A program made the position numbers and the translations under genes. The notes under the pieces were generated by a model. It was not told the origin of the DNA. It worked only from the letters and a program-made list of their open reading frames with translations, and did no database searches. A stretch of DNA of 64,000 bases from Plumapathes pennacea (lineage: Eukaryota > Cnidaria > Anthozoa > Antipatharia > Myriopathidae): positions 2,613,115 to 2,677,114 of the forward strand of contig OZ038465.1 of NCBI GenBank assembly GCA_964036295.1, in the 5' to 3' direction. Shown here piece after piece: positions 1 to 10,591 of the stretch (its first letter is position 1; every line of letters begins with the position of its first letter).

Positions 1-1007
1 CAGTCGCCTACGCCATCAGCTTCTCTGTCGCTCTGGTTGGAAACTCCCTGATCATTCACATCATCAGAAAGACTCCTTCCATGAAAACAAAAACCAACCT
101 GTTTCTGGTCAACATGGCTGTAGCAGATTTGCTTATCGCATTTTCTTTGATTCCCTTCTCCGTGTATCGATACTACAAGCCAACAGGCTGGTTCGAAGGG
201 TTCTTCGGAATAGTCATGTGCAAGTTCACCTGGCTTGTGTCCCATGTGGCGCTTGCTGGTTCGATAATTACGCTGGTAGTCATGGCATTGGAACGATTCA
301 TCGCCATAATCTACTTGCTCAGGGCCTCGCCTTTACAGAAAACTCGCCTGGTTTCGTTCATAATTTGGTTCTTATCCGTGCTTGTAATGTGTCCCATTGG
401 GGTCGTCGCTAAAGTGGAAACCGTAAACGGAACTGAAAGTTGTAAGAGAAACTGGTCTATTTTTGGCGATCAGGAACTGGGACCGAAGATCTTCTACACC
501 TTATCGTTTCTGGTGCTCTACATCCTGCCCCTTATCCTGATGTTGGTCCTCTACTCTAGGATTGGCTGGAGGCTTTGGAGGCGAAAACTCCCGGGAAACC
601 AGTCCGGTCAAAGCAGACGAATCATGCAGAAGTCAAGACGTCAAGTCATCCGTCTGCTCATCACCATTGTCAGTGTGTTTGGCATTTGCTGGCTTCCTAT
701 ACAAGTCATAAACCTCATTGCTGCATTCCGACAGGATATATTGTCTTCACTGCACCGTCTGATACGATTTCTTCTGTTTTATATTGGTCACTGCAACAGT
801 GCGATAAATCCATGCCTATGCCTTGCTCTCAACAGAAAGTTTCGACGCGCTTTTTTGGGGATGTTTACAACAGTCAAGCTGGAGATCATACGCACACGCA
901 CACGCACACGCACGCGTACACGCGCAGACACATGGGGCTCACCCTTGTCTTTCCGTCCACAAGAAGTAGAAAAATATGTTGTAGTAGAAGTTGTCGACGT
1001 AGTGTAG
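1..1007 (+). CDS. Class A (rhodopsin-like) GPCR, array copy 1, 5' truncated by window
   Basis: Seven-transmembrane receptor of the rhodopsin superfamily, presumed to sit in the plasma membrane and signal through G proteins; the ligand is unknown. The reading frame is already open at base 3 (GTC GCC TAC), inside TM1, so the start codon lies off the window; the internal Met at 81 is not the start. Visible hallmarks are GN in TM1, AVAD in TM2, ERF in place of DRY after TM3, an N-glycosylation site (NGT) and Cys in loop 2, CWLP in TM6 and NPCLC in TM7. The cytoplasmic tail carries five Arg-Thr pairs and ends VVDVV. Copy-specific residues include loop 2 VETVNGTESCKRN and loop 3 AFRQD. Peptide-receptor resemblance is a family-level impression only. 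Confidence 0.9.
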   Translation, partial: VAYAISFSVALVGNSLIIHIIRKTPSMKTKTNLFLVNMAVADLLIAFSLIPFSVYRYYKPTGWFEGFFGIVMCKFTWLVSHVALAGSIITLVVMALERFIAIIYLLRASPLQKTRLVSFIIWFLSVLVMCPIGVVAKVETVNGTESCKRNWSIFGDQELGPKIFYTLSFLVLYILPLILMLVLYSRIGWRLWRRKLPGNQSGQSRRIMQKSRRQVIRLLITIVSVFGICWLPIQVINLIAAFRQDILSSLHRLIRFLLFYIGHCNSAINPCLCLALNRKFRRAFLGMFTTVKLEIIRTRTRTRTRTRADTWGSPLSFRPQEVEKYVVVEVVDVV

Positions 1008-1189
1008 TTTCATACACTTACGAGGTAACCAGCTTAGTGGTGGGGGACTCCCATATAAAAAAGGGCGGAGATGCTCGTCGTACCTCTTAGGGGTCAAAAT
1101 CACGGGTTTTGGTACCGCTTAGTGTGCCAGACACCAAACGCTGACATTTCTATGTGACGTGGTACCTTTTAGGGGTCGGGTGTCAGTCA

Positions 1190-1195
1190 AATAAA
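1190..1195 (+). promoter_or_regulatory. Candidate poly(A) signal AATAAA for receptor 1
   Basis: This is a plus-strand AATAAA followed by a T-rich stretch, 183 nt after the receptor 1 stop codon. It lies inside element E, so the transposon may supply the 3' end. That is inference from position only. Confidence 0.4.
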
Positions 1196-1262
1196 CTTTT
1201 TTTGTTTGAAAACAGCAAGGGGTAAAGTACTTCATGATATCATCTTTATAGCAATTAATTAA

Positions 1263-2110
1263 GAAATGTATAACGCGTCACGGAAACCATCTCGGCGGCC
1301 TCGTGGTTTCCTTAAGCTACTCTCGTGTTCTCCCAACTTCCCGCATGTTTAGATGAGGCTATATTACACGGGAACACGTTATATATTTCTTTTATAAAAT
1401 AGCCAAGTAAAAAACATCGCGTATCGCATCAGCGTGTAACATACTCTCATCTAACACGGTTATTTAGCCAGTCAGGGCGCGCGTAGTGTCATAGTTATTT
1501 AATTCTTAAGAAATACATAACGCGTCACTGTGTAATATAGCCTCATCTAAACACGCGGGAAGTTGGGAGAACACGAGAGTAGCGTAAGGAAACCACGAGG
1601 CCGCCGAGTGGTTTCCGGCGCAACTCGAGTGTTCTCCCAACTTCCCAAGTGTTTAGATGAGGCTATATTACACAAGAACAAGTTATATATTTCTTTTATA
1701 AAATAATTAGCCAAGTAAAAAACATCGCGTATCGCGTCAGCGTGTAATATACTCTCATCTAACACGGTTATTTAGCCAATCAGGATGCAGTATCATAGTT
1801 ATTTTATAATTAAGAATTATATAACGCGTCACCGTGTAATATATCCTCATCTAAACAGGCGGGAAGTTGGGAAAACAGGAGAGTAGCGTAAGGAACCACG
1901 AGGCCGCCGAGTGGTTTCCGGCGCTACTCGAGTGTTCTCCCAACTTCCCAAGCCGGTTAGATGAGGCTATATTACACGGGAATACGTTATATATATTTCA
2001 TTTTATAAAATAATTAGTCAAGTAAAATGCATCGCGTATCGTGTCAGCGTGTAATAAACTCTCATCTGACACGGTTACTTAACCAATCAGGGCGCGCATA
2101 GTATCATAGT
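1263..2110. repeat. Three tandem ~250-300 bp units with internal palindromes
   Basis: The motif ATAACGCGTCAC recurs near 1269, 1517 and 1820. Each interval holds the block GATGAGGCTATATTACAC, and in units 2 and 3 also its reverse complement, around a palindromic core (GGAAGTTGGGAGAACACGAG and its inverse). Only one such unit is present inside element E behind receptors 4 (34810-35045) and 5 (44720-44960). The array therefore expanded here or collapsed there. Confidence 0.7.
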
Positions 2111-2339
2111 TTTTTTTTAAAAAATGCATCGAAACTTTGTATTCTTGGTATGCTTTTATTGGTACCTTTTAGGGGTCAAATGAAGCTCGAGCCACGCCCG
2201 TTTTAGTACCTCGTAGGGGTCAAAACGAAAATTCCCGACGAGCATCCCGTCATTGTTATGTGAGAGTCCCCCCTCCCCCACTCCCGAGATATGTGGGGTC
2301 GTGTTAACTATATCTTCTAGGTTAAAAAACATAAAAAAT

Positions 2340-2748
<409 letters not shown>

Positions 2749-3290
2749 TATCATTACGTTTGGCTGTATTTATCTAGTATTAGTAGTTGGTAATAGTAGC
2801 AGTAATAGTAGTGGCTGTGGTGATTGGGAAAAAGAGAAATTGAGTGGTTTGTTAAGAAGGCGGAAGTATTGTGTGTGCTTCAGCAATAGGAGTCACGGGC
2901 TCAAAAAGAAAAGGCTGTTTTTTTACATGTGTAACTGCCGTCTTCGCCGTTTTGTAGTAACTGACTTGTCAGTTGTGACTATATAATAATTGACTGTATA
3001 ATGATAAGTGCTTGAAACGAGTTCATAATTAGATATTCTCCAGGATTGTTTGACTTTGCACAATCACCCTATAAATAATCAACGGCAGGTGATGGTTGGC
3101 GATAAAAATGGCTTTTAGTGATTATGTTTGCATTTAGCTTAGTTTATACTGGTGACTTCAGGACATAACGAAGTTTTAGTTACTCTACAGTAAAATGTAA
3201 TCATGCACATAATTCTAAATTTTATCTGTCACTGAGACTGACTGCGCTGTAATCTTAGCTGGACTTGAATACAATGAATAAAAAATATAA
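2749..3290. repeat. Non-coding tail shared with units C and D
   Basis: This stretch matches 36050-36590 and 45805-46335 (for example AGTAGTTGGTAATAGTAGCA, then the stretch ending TGGACTTGAATACAATGAAT). It marks the end of the segment that receptor 1 shares with receptors 4 and 5. I see no gene in it. Confidence 0.7.
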
Positions 3291-3345
3291 TTCGTATCTT
3301 CGCGCCGTCGTGTAATATCCTCTATATATTTCGTATATACTTCGT

Positions 3346-3519
<174 letters not shown>

Positions 3520-3530
3520 AATAACGAAGC

Positions 3531-4430
3531 TTTCATTACCTGAAAGAACTTACTTTATATTGAAAATGATCAAGTTCAAGATTCTCCCGAGAACCGTCAA
3601 AACGCACGCTCGTCCAATCGGAAAGTCTGTTTCACGGCACTTCGCTCAAGTCAGTTCATGAATAAAAACGGAACACCACTCGCGTTCACTTGAAAAACTT
3701 GACAGGCTGCTAAATGAAGATGAATTTTACAAGAAATGTGTCGGATATTAGTACCGCTGTTTGTCAAGAATTCAAAAGAACCGGCGAGAATGATTTTAAG
3801 CCTTCAGGTTACAACTTTCAGGACAACGGTGTCACTCGACGTAAACATGTCTGCACAACAACACTATCCTGCCGAAGAAGGTAGTTTGTACATTTGTTTG
3901 CTTTATTTGAGCATTACTTGAACTCTGCCGGACGACTGTCTACTCCATTGAATCGACTGAACGGCTTTTGTGCCACCGAGCCGACAGCCGAGACAGACTC
4001 ATTAGCAAAGACTGTGCCTTCATCACCATAAACCTACAATTATTCGTGTGAAACTCCGGTGATCTAAGCCATCTAGTTACTAGCTACGAGCCACAGGAGA
4101 CGAAGGTATAAAGGTTAGAAACTTTAGAGAATGTTCTTTGACTGTGTAATTGTTGGCTTTCTCTCACGGTTTCCGAATTAAATTTCATGCAATATTCAGA
4201 CAACTTTTCTTCACGCTGCTTCACTAATTGCACATGATTTGCACACGGCTTCTTGTTCTAATAGCCCACTCCAGTTTCTGTAACACATGAATCTTTGAAG
4301 TAGGGGACGACTCGCAGTCTTTTTATTTCAGGATTCGTCATTTCCATGTCTTTGTACTTATTTATAAAATGGTTTTTTAACAAATCAGAGCGCGCGTAGT
4401 ATCATAGTTATTTTATAGATTTATTATATA
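3531..4430. other. No recognisable gene
   Basis: About 0.9 kb of non-repetitive-looking AT-rich sequence. Only short ORFs without recognisable motifs are present. The last ~50 bases resemble the inner part of element E (GCGCGCGTAGTATCATAG). Confidence 0.6.
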
Positions 4431-4597
4431 GACACGAGTGTTTTTACTGGAAAATATACCGTGCGTAAAATCCATACGAAACTACATCCGGCACCCGAGT
4501 GGCGTATTTTCCATATCTTCACTAGTGAGGATATCGTTGGAATCATTTCCCGTTTTTGCACGGTTGTTTGTGCAATTTCTCGTAAAACACTCGTGTC
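4431..4597. mobile_element. Short palindromic MITE-like element, 167 bp
   Basis: Starts GACACGAGTGTTTT and ends with the reverse complement AAAACACTCGTGTC. It is non-coding. A/T-rich flanks make the target duplication ambiguous. Confidence 0.6.
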
Positions 4598-4616
4598 AAA
4601 TATAATAAAATTAATA

Positions 4617-4754
4617 AATTTCCACTGGTTTGCCGTGGCGCTGTGTGAGTCTAACGAGGCGCTTCGCCGAGTGAGTCCACAACAAATTTTGACCATGTGA
4701 TGACGTAAATCGTGGTAAATAAGAGTCCACACCACGGCAAACCAGTGGAAATTT
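4617..4754. repeat. Palindromic repeat, family P, copy 1
   Basis: Begins AATTTCCACTGGTTTGCCGTGG and ends with its reverse complement. The centre contains GAGGCGCTTCGCCGAG. It is an imperfect copy of the element at 5067-5246, with part of the left arm missing. Confidence 0.65.
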
Positions 4755-4921
4755 GTTTTTTACCACAATGTTTAGAAATATACAAGAAAGTTTTGTTGTA
4801 TTTCGTTGCAAAGCGTGACACGCTGGCGTCAGCTAGCGTCATATCGTTGTCTGGACTTCTATTTACCACGGTTAATCGACCAATCAGAGTGCGAGAAACT
4901 AGTGTGTTGTGGTAAAAAGAA

Positions 4922-5062
4922 AATTACACGGCGGCTTGAAGATATAGATTTTATTCTCTCGTGGTAAAAACAATACTTTACTCACTCGCGTAGCGCTCGT
5001 TCATAAAATATTGTTTTTACCACTCGAAAATAAAATTCATATCTTCGCGCCGCCGTGTAATT
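4922..5062. mobile_element. Palindromic MITE-like element, 141 bp
   Basis: The ends are AATTACACGGCGGC and its inverse; arms continue through GAAGATAT and GGTAAAAACAATA. An isolated end of the same family (CTTCGCGCCGTCGTGTAAT) lies near 3298-3317. It sits between the two family P palindromes. Confidence 0.65.
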
Positions 5063-5066
5063 AATA

Positions 5067-5246
5067 AATTTCCACTGGTTTGCCGTGGTGTGGACTCTTA
5101 TTTACCACGATTTACGTCATCACTCGGTCAAAATGTTGTGGACTCACGAGGCGCTTCGCCGAGCGAGTCCGCAACTAATTTTGACCATGTGGTGACGTAA
5201 ATCGTGGTAAATAAGAGTCCACACCACGGCAAACCAGTGGAAATTT
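5067..5246. repeat. Near-perfect 180-bp palindrome, family P, copy 2
   Basis: Arms of about 80 bp (AATTTCCACTGGTTTGCCGTGG, then GGACTCTTATTTACCACG, and so on) are mirrored almost without mismatch around the centre GAGGCGCTTCGCCGAGCGAG. Transcribed, it would form a long hairpin. It is non-coding. Confidence 0.8.
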
Positions 5247-5593
5247 GTTTTTTACCACATCATTTAGAAATATACAGGAAACTTTCGTTGTATTTTGCTG
5301 CAAAACGTGACATGCTGGCGTCAGCATCGTTGTCTGGACTCTTATTTACCACGGTTAATCGACCAATCAGAGAGCGAGAAACTAGTGTGTTGTGGTAGAA
5401 TATCCTTTATAGCATTATAGACATAATTCACTGCACAGAACTTTGGATGTCGACTCTGCGCAGAAGTTTCCAGGTTAAATTGATGCATATTTGCAAAGAA
5501 ATCCTTGTTAAGAGGTGTCAGCCAACAACAGTAAACTCCAATCTACGACCTAATATCCAGTATGTAATAAACAGTATGTAGTATGTAATAATC

Positions 5594-5925
<332 letters not shown>

Positions 5926-5929
5926 TTAA

Positions 5930-6665
5930 AACTATAATCTCTGAAATCCCTGAACTAAAATCTCTGAACTGTCAGGTTCTGTCATTATTTCGAGCTCATT
6001 AAACATGCATGCCTGAGTCTGGTGCATGCAGTCCAGAGTAAAAACAAATTGCACAGGAAACCTATTTAATTGTACTGCCTGTGAACTCAAAATTGGAAAA
6101 TCAGAGTTCCTTTTTTCCCGTACTACGACGGTTGACCAACTTCACAATTTTGAGAACGTGCTTGACAGACTGTGAATTAATTTGACGTGCCGACCGTTGG
6201 AAATACGTACTTCGTCACGCAATCGACTCTTTTTTCAACGGAAAAGTATAACACACACCATTCTTTTTCTCCTTCCTTTGCGTGTAGCACTTGATTTCGA
6301 AGAAAAGATTGAGTCAACATTTCGATAAAACAAAGGCTACTCTTGTTGGGAGTACCAAAGTAAAAGTCCCATCAATGGCAGAGCGAGGGTATCTGCGATT
6401 ATCGTATTTCTAGTATTACTAAATAAATCTTATAGTACCATGGTTTCAAACTGCCGTTTCAAAAGACGTAGCTGTCTTGAGAGCTTGTTTGACGCCTTAT
6501 TGCAATTTTATTTCGGTTCATTACAAGATAAAGCACACGTTCGATTTTAATACCGATAAGATGAATAACTAATTCTGTTTCGACATGGGGCCTTTTTACA
6601 GCCGAAAGTTCGAAAACTCGTTCGAGTGAAATCTTTCGATCGGTCTCACGTGGCGGGCCAAGGAA
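5930..6665. repeat. Segment with a direct copy at 50683-52220
   Basis: Matches the downstream copy over its length, for example CTCTGAACTGTCAGGTTCTG and CGAGCTCATTAAACATGCAT, through TGGCGGGCCAAGGAATAAAG. The downstream copy has about 760 extra bases at TCATTAT. I recognise no gene. Confidence 0.75.
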
Positions 6666-6669
6666 TAAA

Positions 6670-7156
6670 GATTAGAGCAAGAAGAAAGTTATCCTCTAAA
6701 CTCTACCCTATAAAATTTATCCTTTGCCCAGGATCCAGCATCCTACTTGCTTGCTCGTCTCTCTTCCATGCTCCTGGGTCCGTCTGTCTGTCACAGCTCT
6801 GAGTGCGATTCTTGCTGATAAAAGAAAATTACGAAAAATATCACGCTTTTACATCTATTAATTGTATCCTGGATCTATTTTGAACGCTTCGGAGCCGTTT
6901 TAGAGCTAAAATAAACAAGTTTTAAACTATGTTCTCTCGCCCCCCTACACAAAAAAAAGACAAGGCTGGAAAGCAATTTCGACCGTACCTGACATTTCGC
7001 TGATAAAATCACAGTTCTCCGACAGCAGTCAAGCTCAAACTCCGGCGATCGCCATTGAGATAAATAGGCTTCTCTTTGGCCAAGTTACAAGGTCCAGTCA
7101 ACATCCGTTCTTGAGAAATAGCGAGAAATATTTCTAGATTCAAATCCTTCGAGGCT
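6670..7156. other. No recognisable gene
   Basis: Unique-looking non-coding sequence. Short ORFs lack motifs. Confidence 0.5.
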
Positions 7157-7491
7157 TGGCAGGAACAAATTTGGACACGGGAAACCGTCTCTTGAGTCTC
7201 GATCTGGTGAACGCAAACCGCGACACGCGCACCCGAGGGTGCGAAGAATTCGGCAGACCAAAACAAACCCCAGCCTTGTCCCGAACGTGAAAATTGACCT
7301 CTCATTCTATGGTTTTCTCCAAAAGTTCTCTTCAGATCAAACGTGAGGTCAATTTTCACGTTTGGGACAAGGCTGGGGTTTGTTTTTGTCTGCCGAATTC
7401 TCCGCACCCTCGGGTGCGCGTGTCGCGGTTTGCGTTCACCAGATCGAGACTCAAGAGACGGTTTCCCGTGTCCAAATTCGTTTCTGGCAAG
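7157..7491. repeat. Large hairpin: ~145-bp inverted arms, ~42-bp loop
   Basis: The left arm (7157-7302) and right arm (7345-7491) are reverse complements with few mismatches, for example CGACACGCGCACCCGAGGGT against ACCCTCGGGTGCGCGTGTCG. The overlapping ORFs on both strands are mirror images of each other and carry no motif, so I do not call them genes. It ends about 150 bp before duplicated unit A. Confidence 0.8.
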
Positions 7492-7749
7492 AGTGACTCC
7501 ACGTCTGTTATGGGCGTGGCACATGCTACTGCTCCCTTTACATCAGTGTCGCTGTAGACTGGACTTGCGATATCTGGAACACCGGACTCGGGCATTTCAA
7601 AATCATTCATCTTGCAGTTTCTACAAATTCCTGGATAGTTCAAACAGATCAGAGTGGCACTCAGTACAATTGACTCACCCCTCCCCCACAAAGAGCGTTA
7701 GTGAACAGTGTGTTTAAAGGGGAGCAAAGCAAAAGCAAACATTTTGATA

Positions 7750-8984
7750 AATAGATCTTGTCACAAATGAAATGAAATTTTCACATATTAATTTTATAAG
7801 AAATGGCAACCTTTGTTTATCAAGTAAAAGCTGCATTTTACGAAAGCGCGCAATCTTCTTTTGTCCAATATTTCTGGCGATTGAGTGAATGTAATGAATG
7901 AATTAGGCAGAAATTGATATTTCTGCGGCACCGACCATGCAGGGTCTGAGTTCCAGTCGGAGTAGGGCATTTTACTCTGAAAAGAAAACGAGAACGCCAT
8001 TGCAGTACGTAGCTTCCCAGAGTGCGTGATAAAAGCCCTGGGAAAATTATGAAAATTGGCAGCGGAATCTGTTTATAAATAGCCATTGTAGCAAAGCGGT
8101 AAAAAAAAAAAAAAAAAAAGAAGAAATCCGCTTACTTTAAGTAATGAGTGTCAGAAAACTGTAGTTTTGCTCCACAGACTATCTTGGTATTCTAAAAGAA
8201 TTGGCGTCACGGCATTCATTCATTCATAAAAAAGATTTTTGTATAACATTTTACGTGAAGATATGAGCCATGTAACTGAGGGAAACCGCCCGAGAAAGCA
8301 TGCGATATACACCAATAAAGACAAGCTAAAAATCAACGAAAACAAGACAGCAAATATTTTTAGCAGTTTACGGCCGCAATTTGTGAAAATTTATATAATA
8401 TGCGCTATCTGTCAAAGATGTTGATTTCGTGGTTGTGTGCTATTTTGAGTGCTGTCTCATGGGGCGCATTATACTTTCCCCAAACAATTTTTCATACCAT
8501 TTGAAAGACTATTTCTTTGCGAGTTTAATTCCTAAGTTTCACCACTTTTTTGGTAAAGGTAGTAGGATAAATATTTTTTCAATCATAGCTAGTAATTTAC
8601 ATAGAAAAACAGTGGGGTTTATTTTATGTAACTCCCGATATCATGAAGTTTTCTGGTGTTAATGAAAATTATCAAATAGAGCCAGGAGAAGCAGTAAAAT
8701 AAACCGACAGTAAGTGGATGTCTTCTGGTTTCATATTAAACGTGTGCGGTTTACTTCACAATGGTCAATTTTCCTGCAGGAATTTACCGTGTCTGGCTTT
8801 GAAATTAAGAATCCTAATTTTCTGCCGAAATATAAATAATTTGTCACATAAGTCCTGCAACGATGAATAACCCATTATGAACTACTAATAGCCAGAGTTT
8901 GAGCGATTTTGAAGTTTCACACTTTTGCCGCAATTTTCCGATTTTGTGTGATTTTTGCAGCACACTCTCTCTTAAGTTTCCCTC
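7750..8984. other. Intergenic sequence upstream of receptor 2
   Basis: No supported gene. Contains an A-run (8101-8120). The sequence is repeated in unit B (14510-15745) with only scattered substitutions, and the short ORFs here are not conserved in any informative way. Confidence 0.6.
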
Positions 8985-9248
8985 AAAAGGTCTTCAGTAG
9001 CCAGACAATACCGGTCGGAATAATAAAATGTGCTATAAATTATCTTGTAATTTGATTGAAGTATATTAGTGTTAATTAGAGCAATGTGTGAGTTCCTGAA
9101 AACTTTCTATGCATTTTTTTTTTTCTTGGCACCTGTCAACCCGGAGGTTATTATCTGAGCCATTATCTGAGTTTAACGCCGTGAAGATAGTGTTGCGTCC
9201 TTACGTTTGCTTCCGTTTCTTCTTGAGTTCTTCAGAGTTCAGTAAACA
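8985..9248 (+). promoter_or_regulatory. Conserved proximal upstream region of receptor 2
   Basis: The block from TCTTCAGTAGCCAGAC through ACCGGTCGGAATAATAAA, AGCAATGTGTG and TTCAGTAAACA to the ATG recurs before receptors 3, 4 and 5, although the more distal flanks of A/B and C/D differ. It is therefore the best candidate for shared promoter/5'UTR sequence. No core-promoter motif is conserved clearly enough to name. Confidence 0.4.
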
Positions 9249-10289
9249 ATGCAAACTCCGCTGGACGAAAAGATCAAGATCGCGATCACAGTCGCCTACG
9301 CCATTAGCTTCTCTGTCGCTCTGGTTGGAAACTCCCTGATTATTCACATCATCAGAAAGAATCCTTCCATGAAAACAAAAACCAACCTGTTTCTGGTCAA
9401 CATGGCTGTAGCAGATTTGCTTATCGCATTTTCTATGATTCCCTTCTCCGTGTATCGATACTACAAGCCAACAGGCTGGTTCGAAGGGTTCTTCGGAATA
9501 GTCATGTGCAAGTTCACCTGGCTTGTGTCCCATGTGGCTCTTGCCGGTTCGATAATCACGCTGGTAGCCATGGCATTGGAACGATTCTTCGCCATAATCT
9601 ACTTGCTCAGGGCCTCGCCTTTACAGAAAACTCGCCTGGTTTCGTTCATAATTTGGTTCTTATCCGTGCTTGTAATGTGTCCCATTGGGGTCGTCGCTAA
9701 AGTGGAAATCATAAACGGAACTGAACGTTGTATGAGAAACTGGTCTATTTTTGGCGATCAGGAACTGGGACCGAAGATCTTCTACACCTTATCGTTTCTG
9801 GTGCTCTACATCCTGCCCCTTATCCTGATGTTGGTCCTCTACTCTAGGATTGGCTGGAGGCTTTGGAGGCGAAAACTCCCGGGAAACCAGTCCGGTCAAA
9901 GCAGACGAATCATGCAGAAGTCAAGACGTCAAGTCATCCGTCTGCTCATCACCATTGTCAGTGTGTTTGGCATTTGCTGGCTTCCTATACAAGTCATGAA
10001 CCTCACTGCTGCATTCCGACTGGATATATTGTCTTCACTGCACCGTCTGATACGATTTCTTCTGGTTTATATTGGTCACTGCAACAGTGCGATAAATCCA
10101 TGCCTATGCCTTGCTCTCAACAGAAAGTTTCAACGTGCTTTTTTGGGGATGTTTACAACAGTCAAGCTGGAGATCATACACACACGCACACGCACACGTA
10201 CACGCGCAGGCACACGGGGCTCACGCTTGTTTTTCCGTCCACAAGAAGTAGAAAAATATGTTGTAGTAGAAGTTGTCGACGTAGTGTAG
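9249..10289 (+). CDS. Class A GPCR, array copy 2 (346 aa)
   Basis: Complete single-exon rhodopsin-like receptor. The start ATG sits in the context AAACAATGC, which recurs in all complete copies; the N-terminus before TM1 is only about 10 residues. Landmarks: N28 (TM1), D56 (TM2), C87 with C161 as the likely extracellular disulphide, E111-R112-F113 instead of DRY, W136 (TM4), glycosylation site N156-G-T in loop 2, P190 (TM5), CWLP at 243-246 (TM6) and N283-P284-x-x-C287 instead of NPxxY. The tail has HT plus three RT pairs, then ends EVVDVV. Family knowledge suggests a peptide or small-ligand receptor coupled to G proteins; the ligand cannot be read from sequence. Candidate AATAAA lies 61 nt after the stop. 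Confidence 0.92.
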   Translation: MQTPLDEKIKIAITVAYAISFSVALVGNSLIIHIIRKNPSMKTKTNLFLVNMAVADLLIAFSMIPFSVYRYYKPTGWFEGFFGIVMCKFTWLVSHVALAGSIITLVAMALERFFAIIYLLRASPLQKTRLVSFIIWFLSVLVMCPIGVVAKVEIINGTERCMRNWSIFGDQELGPKIFYTLSFLVLYILPLILMLVLYSRIGWRLWRRKLPGNQSGQSRRIMQKSRRQVIRLLITIVSVFGICWLPIQVMNLTAAFRLDILSSLHRLIRFLLVYIGHCNSAINPCLCLALNRKFQRAFLGMFTTVKLEIIHTRTRTRTRAGTRGSRLFFRPQEVEKYVVVEVVDVV

Positions 10290-10349
10290 TTTCATACACT
10301 TACAAGTTAACCAGCTTAGTGGTTTTGATCGTGTATTCTAGTTTCAAAA

Positions 10350-10355
10350 AATAAA
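10350..10355 (+). promoter_or_regulatory. Candidate poly(A) signal for receptor 2
   Basis: AATAAA overlapping a second ATAAA, 61 nt downstream of the stop codon and outside any visible transposon. Its position is conserved in unit B. Confidence 0.45.
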
Positions 10356-10591
10356 TAAAAATGTCCATTTTTAAGCTCCCTTGGGCCCCAGGCCCCCGCG
10401 AGCAATAAATTTTAATTAGGAATGGTATCTCGCTTCTGTAATTACTGCGCATTTGGTTTATTTTTGCGAGTCGCGTTGCGTTATCGTTCCCGTACAACTT
10501 CCCATTCTTTATTGACAATCACGTGACTTTTTGGCGACCACTCGACTTCCGGTTTTTGACTGGGGGGCAAACAGACCGCGCGAAAAGGAGA

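Larger units (their letters stand above)
1042..2273. mobile_element. Inverted-repeat element E, copy 1 (expanded), abutting receptor 1
   Basis: Terminal inverted repeats are visible: GGGGGACTCCCATATAAAAA at the left, and a matching GGGGGGACTCTCACATAA read backwards from 2273. Both continue to the shared GATGCTCGTCG. Four GGTACCT.TTAGGGGTC-like motifs sit just inside the ends. No ORF is recognised. The same element lies in the same place behind receptors 4 and 5 at about 620 bp. Here it is about 1.2 kb because the core is present roughly three times. Receptors 2 and 3 lack it at the equivalent point (after CTTAGTGG). Confidence 0.7.

Noticed and set aside
1263..2110. CRISPR-like array
   Set aside because: Units are 250-300 bp with palindromes inside a eukaryotic transposon; no short regular repeats with unique spacers.
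7009..7717. Overlapping ORFs of 171, 124 and 111 codons
   Set aside because: They lie on the arms of a hairpin and are mirror images of each other; no domain is recognisable.
9201..9533. Minus-strand ORF of ~105-110 codons opposite the start of receptors 2, 3, 4 and 5
   Set aside because: It is conserved only because the receptor on the other strand is; it lacks any motif of its own and mirrors the receptor codons.
9863..10354. ~165-codon plus-strand ORF in another frame over the second half of each receptor
   Set aside because: A shadow of the receptor frame, including a His-Thr repeat that is merely the other reading of the Arg-Thr repeat.
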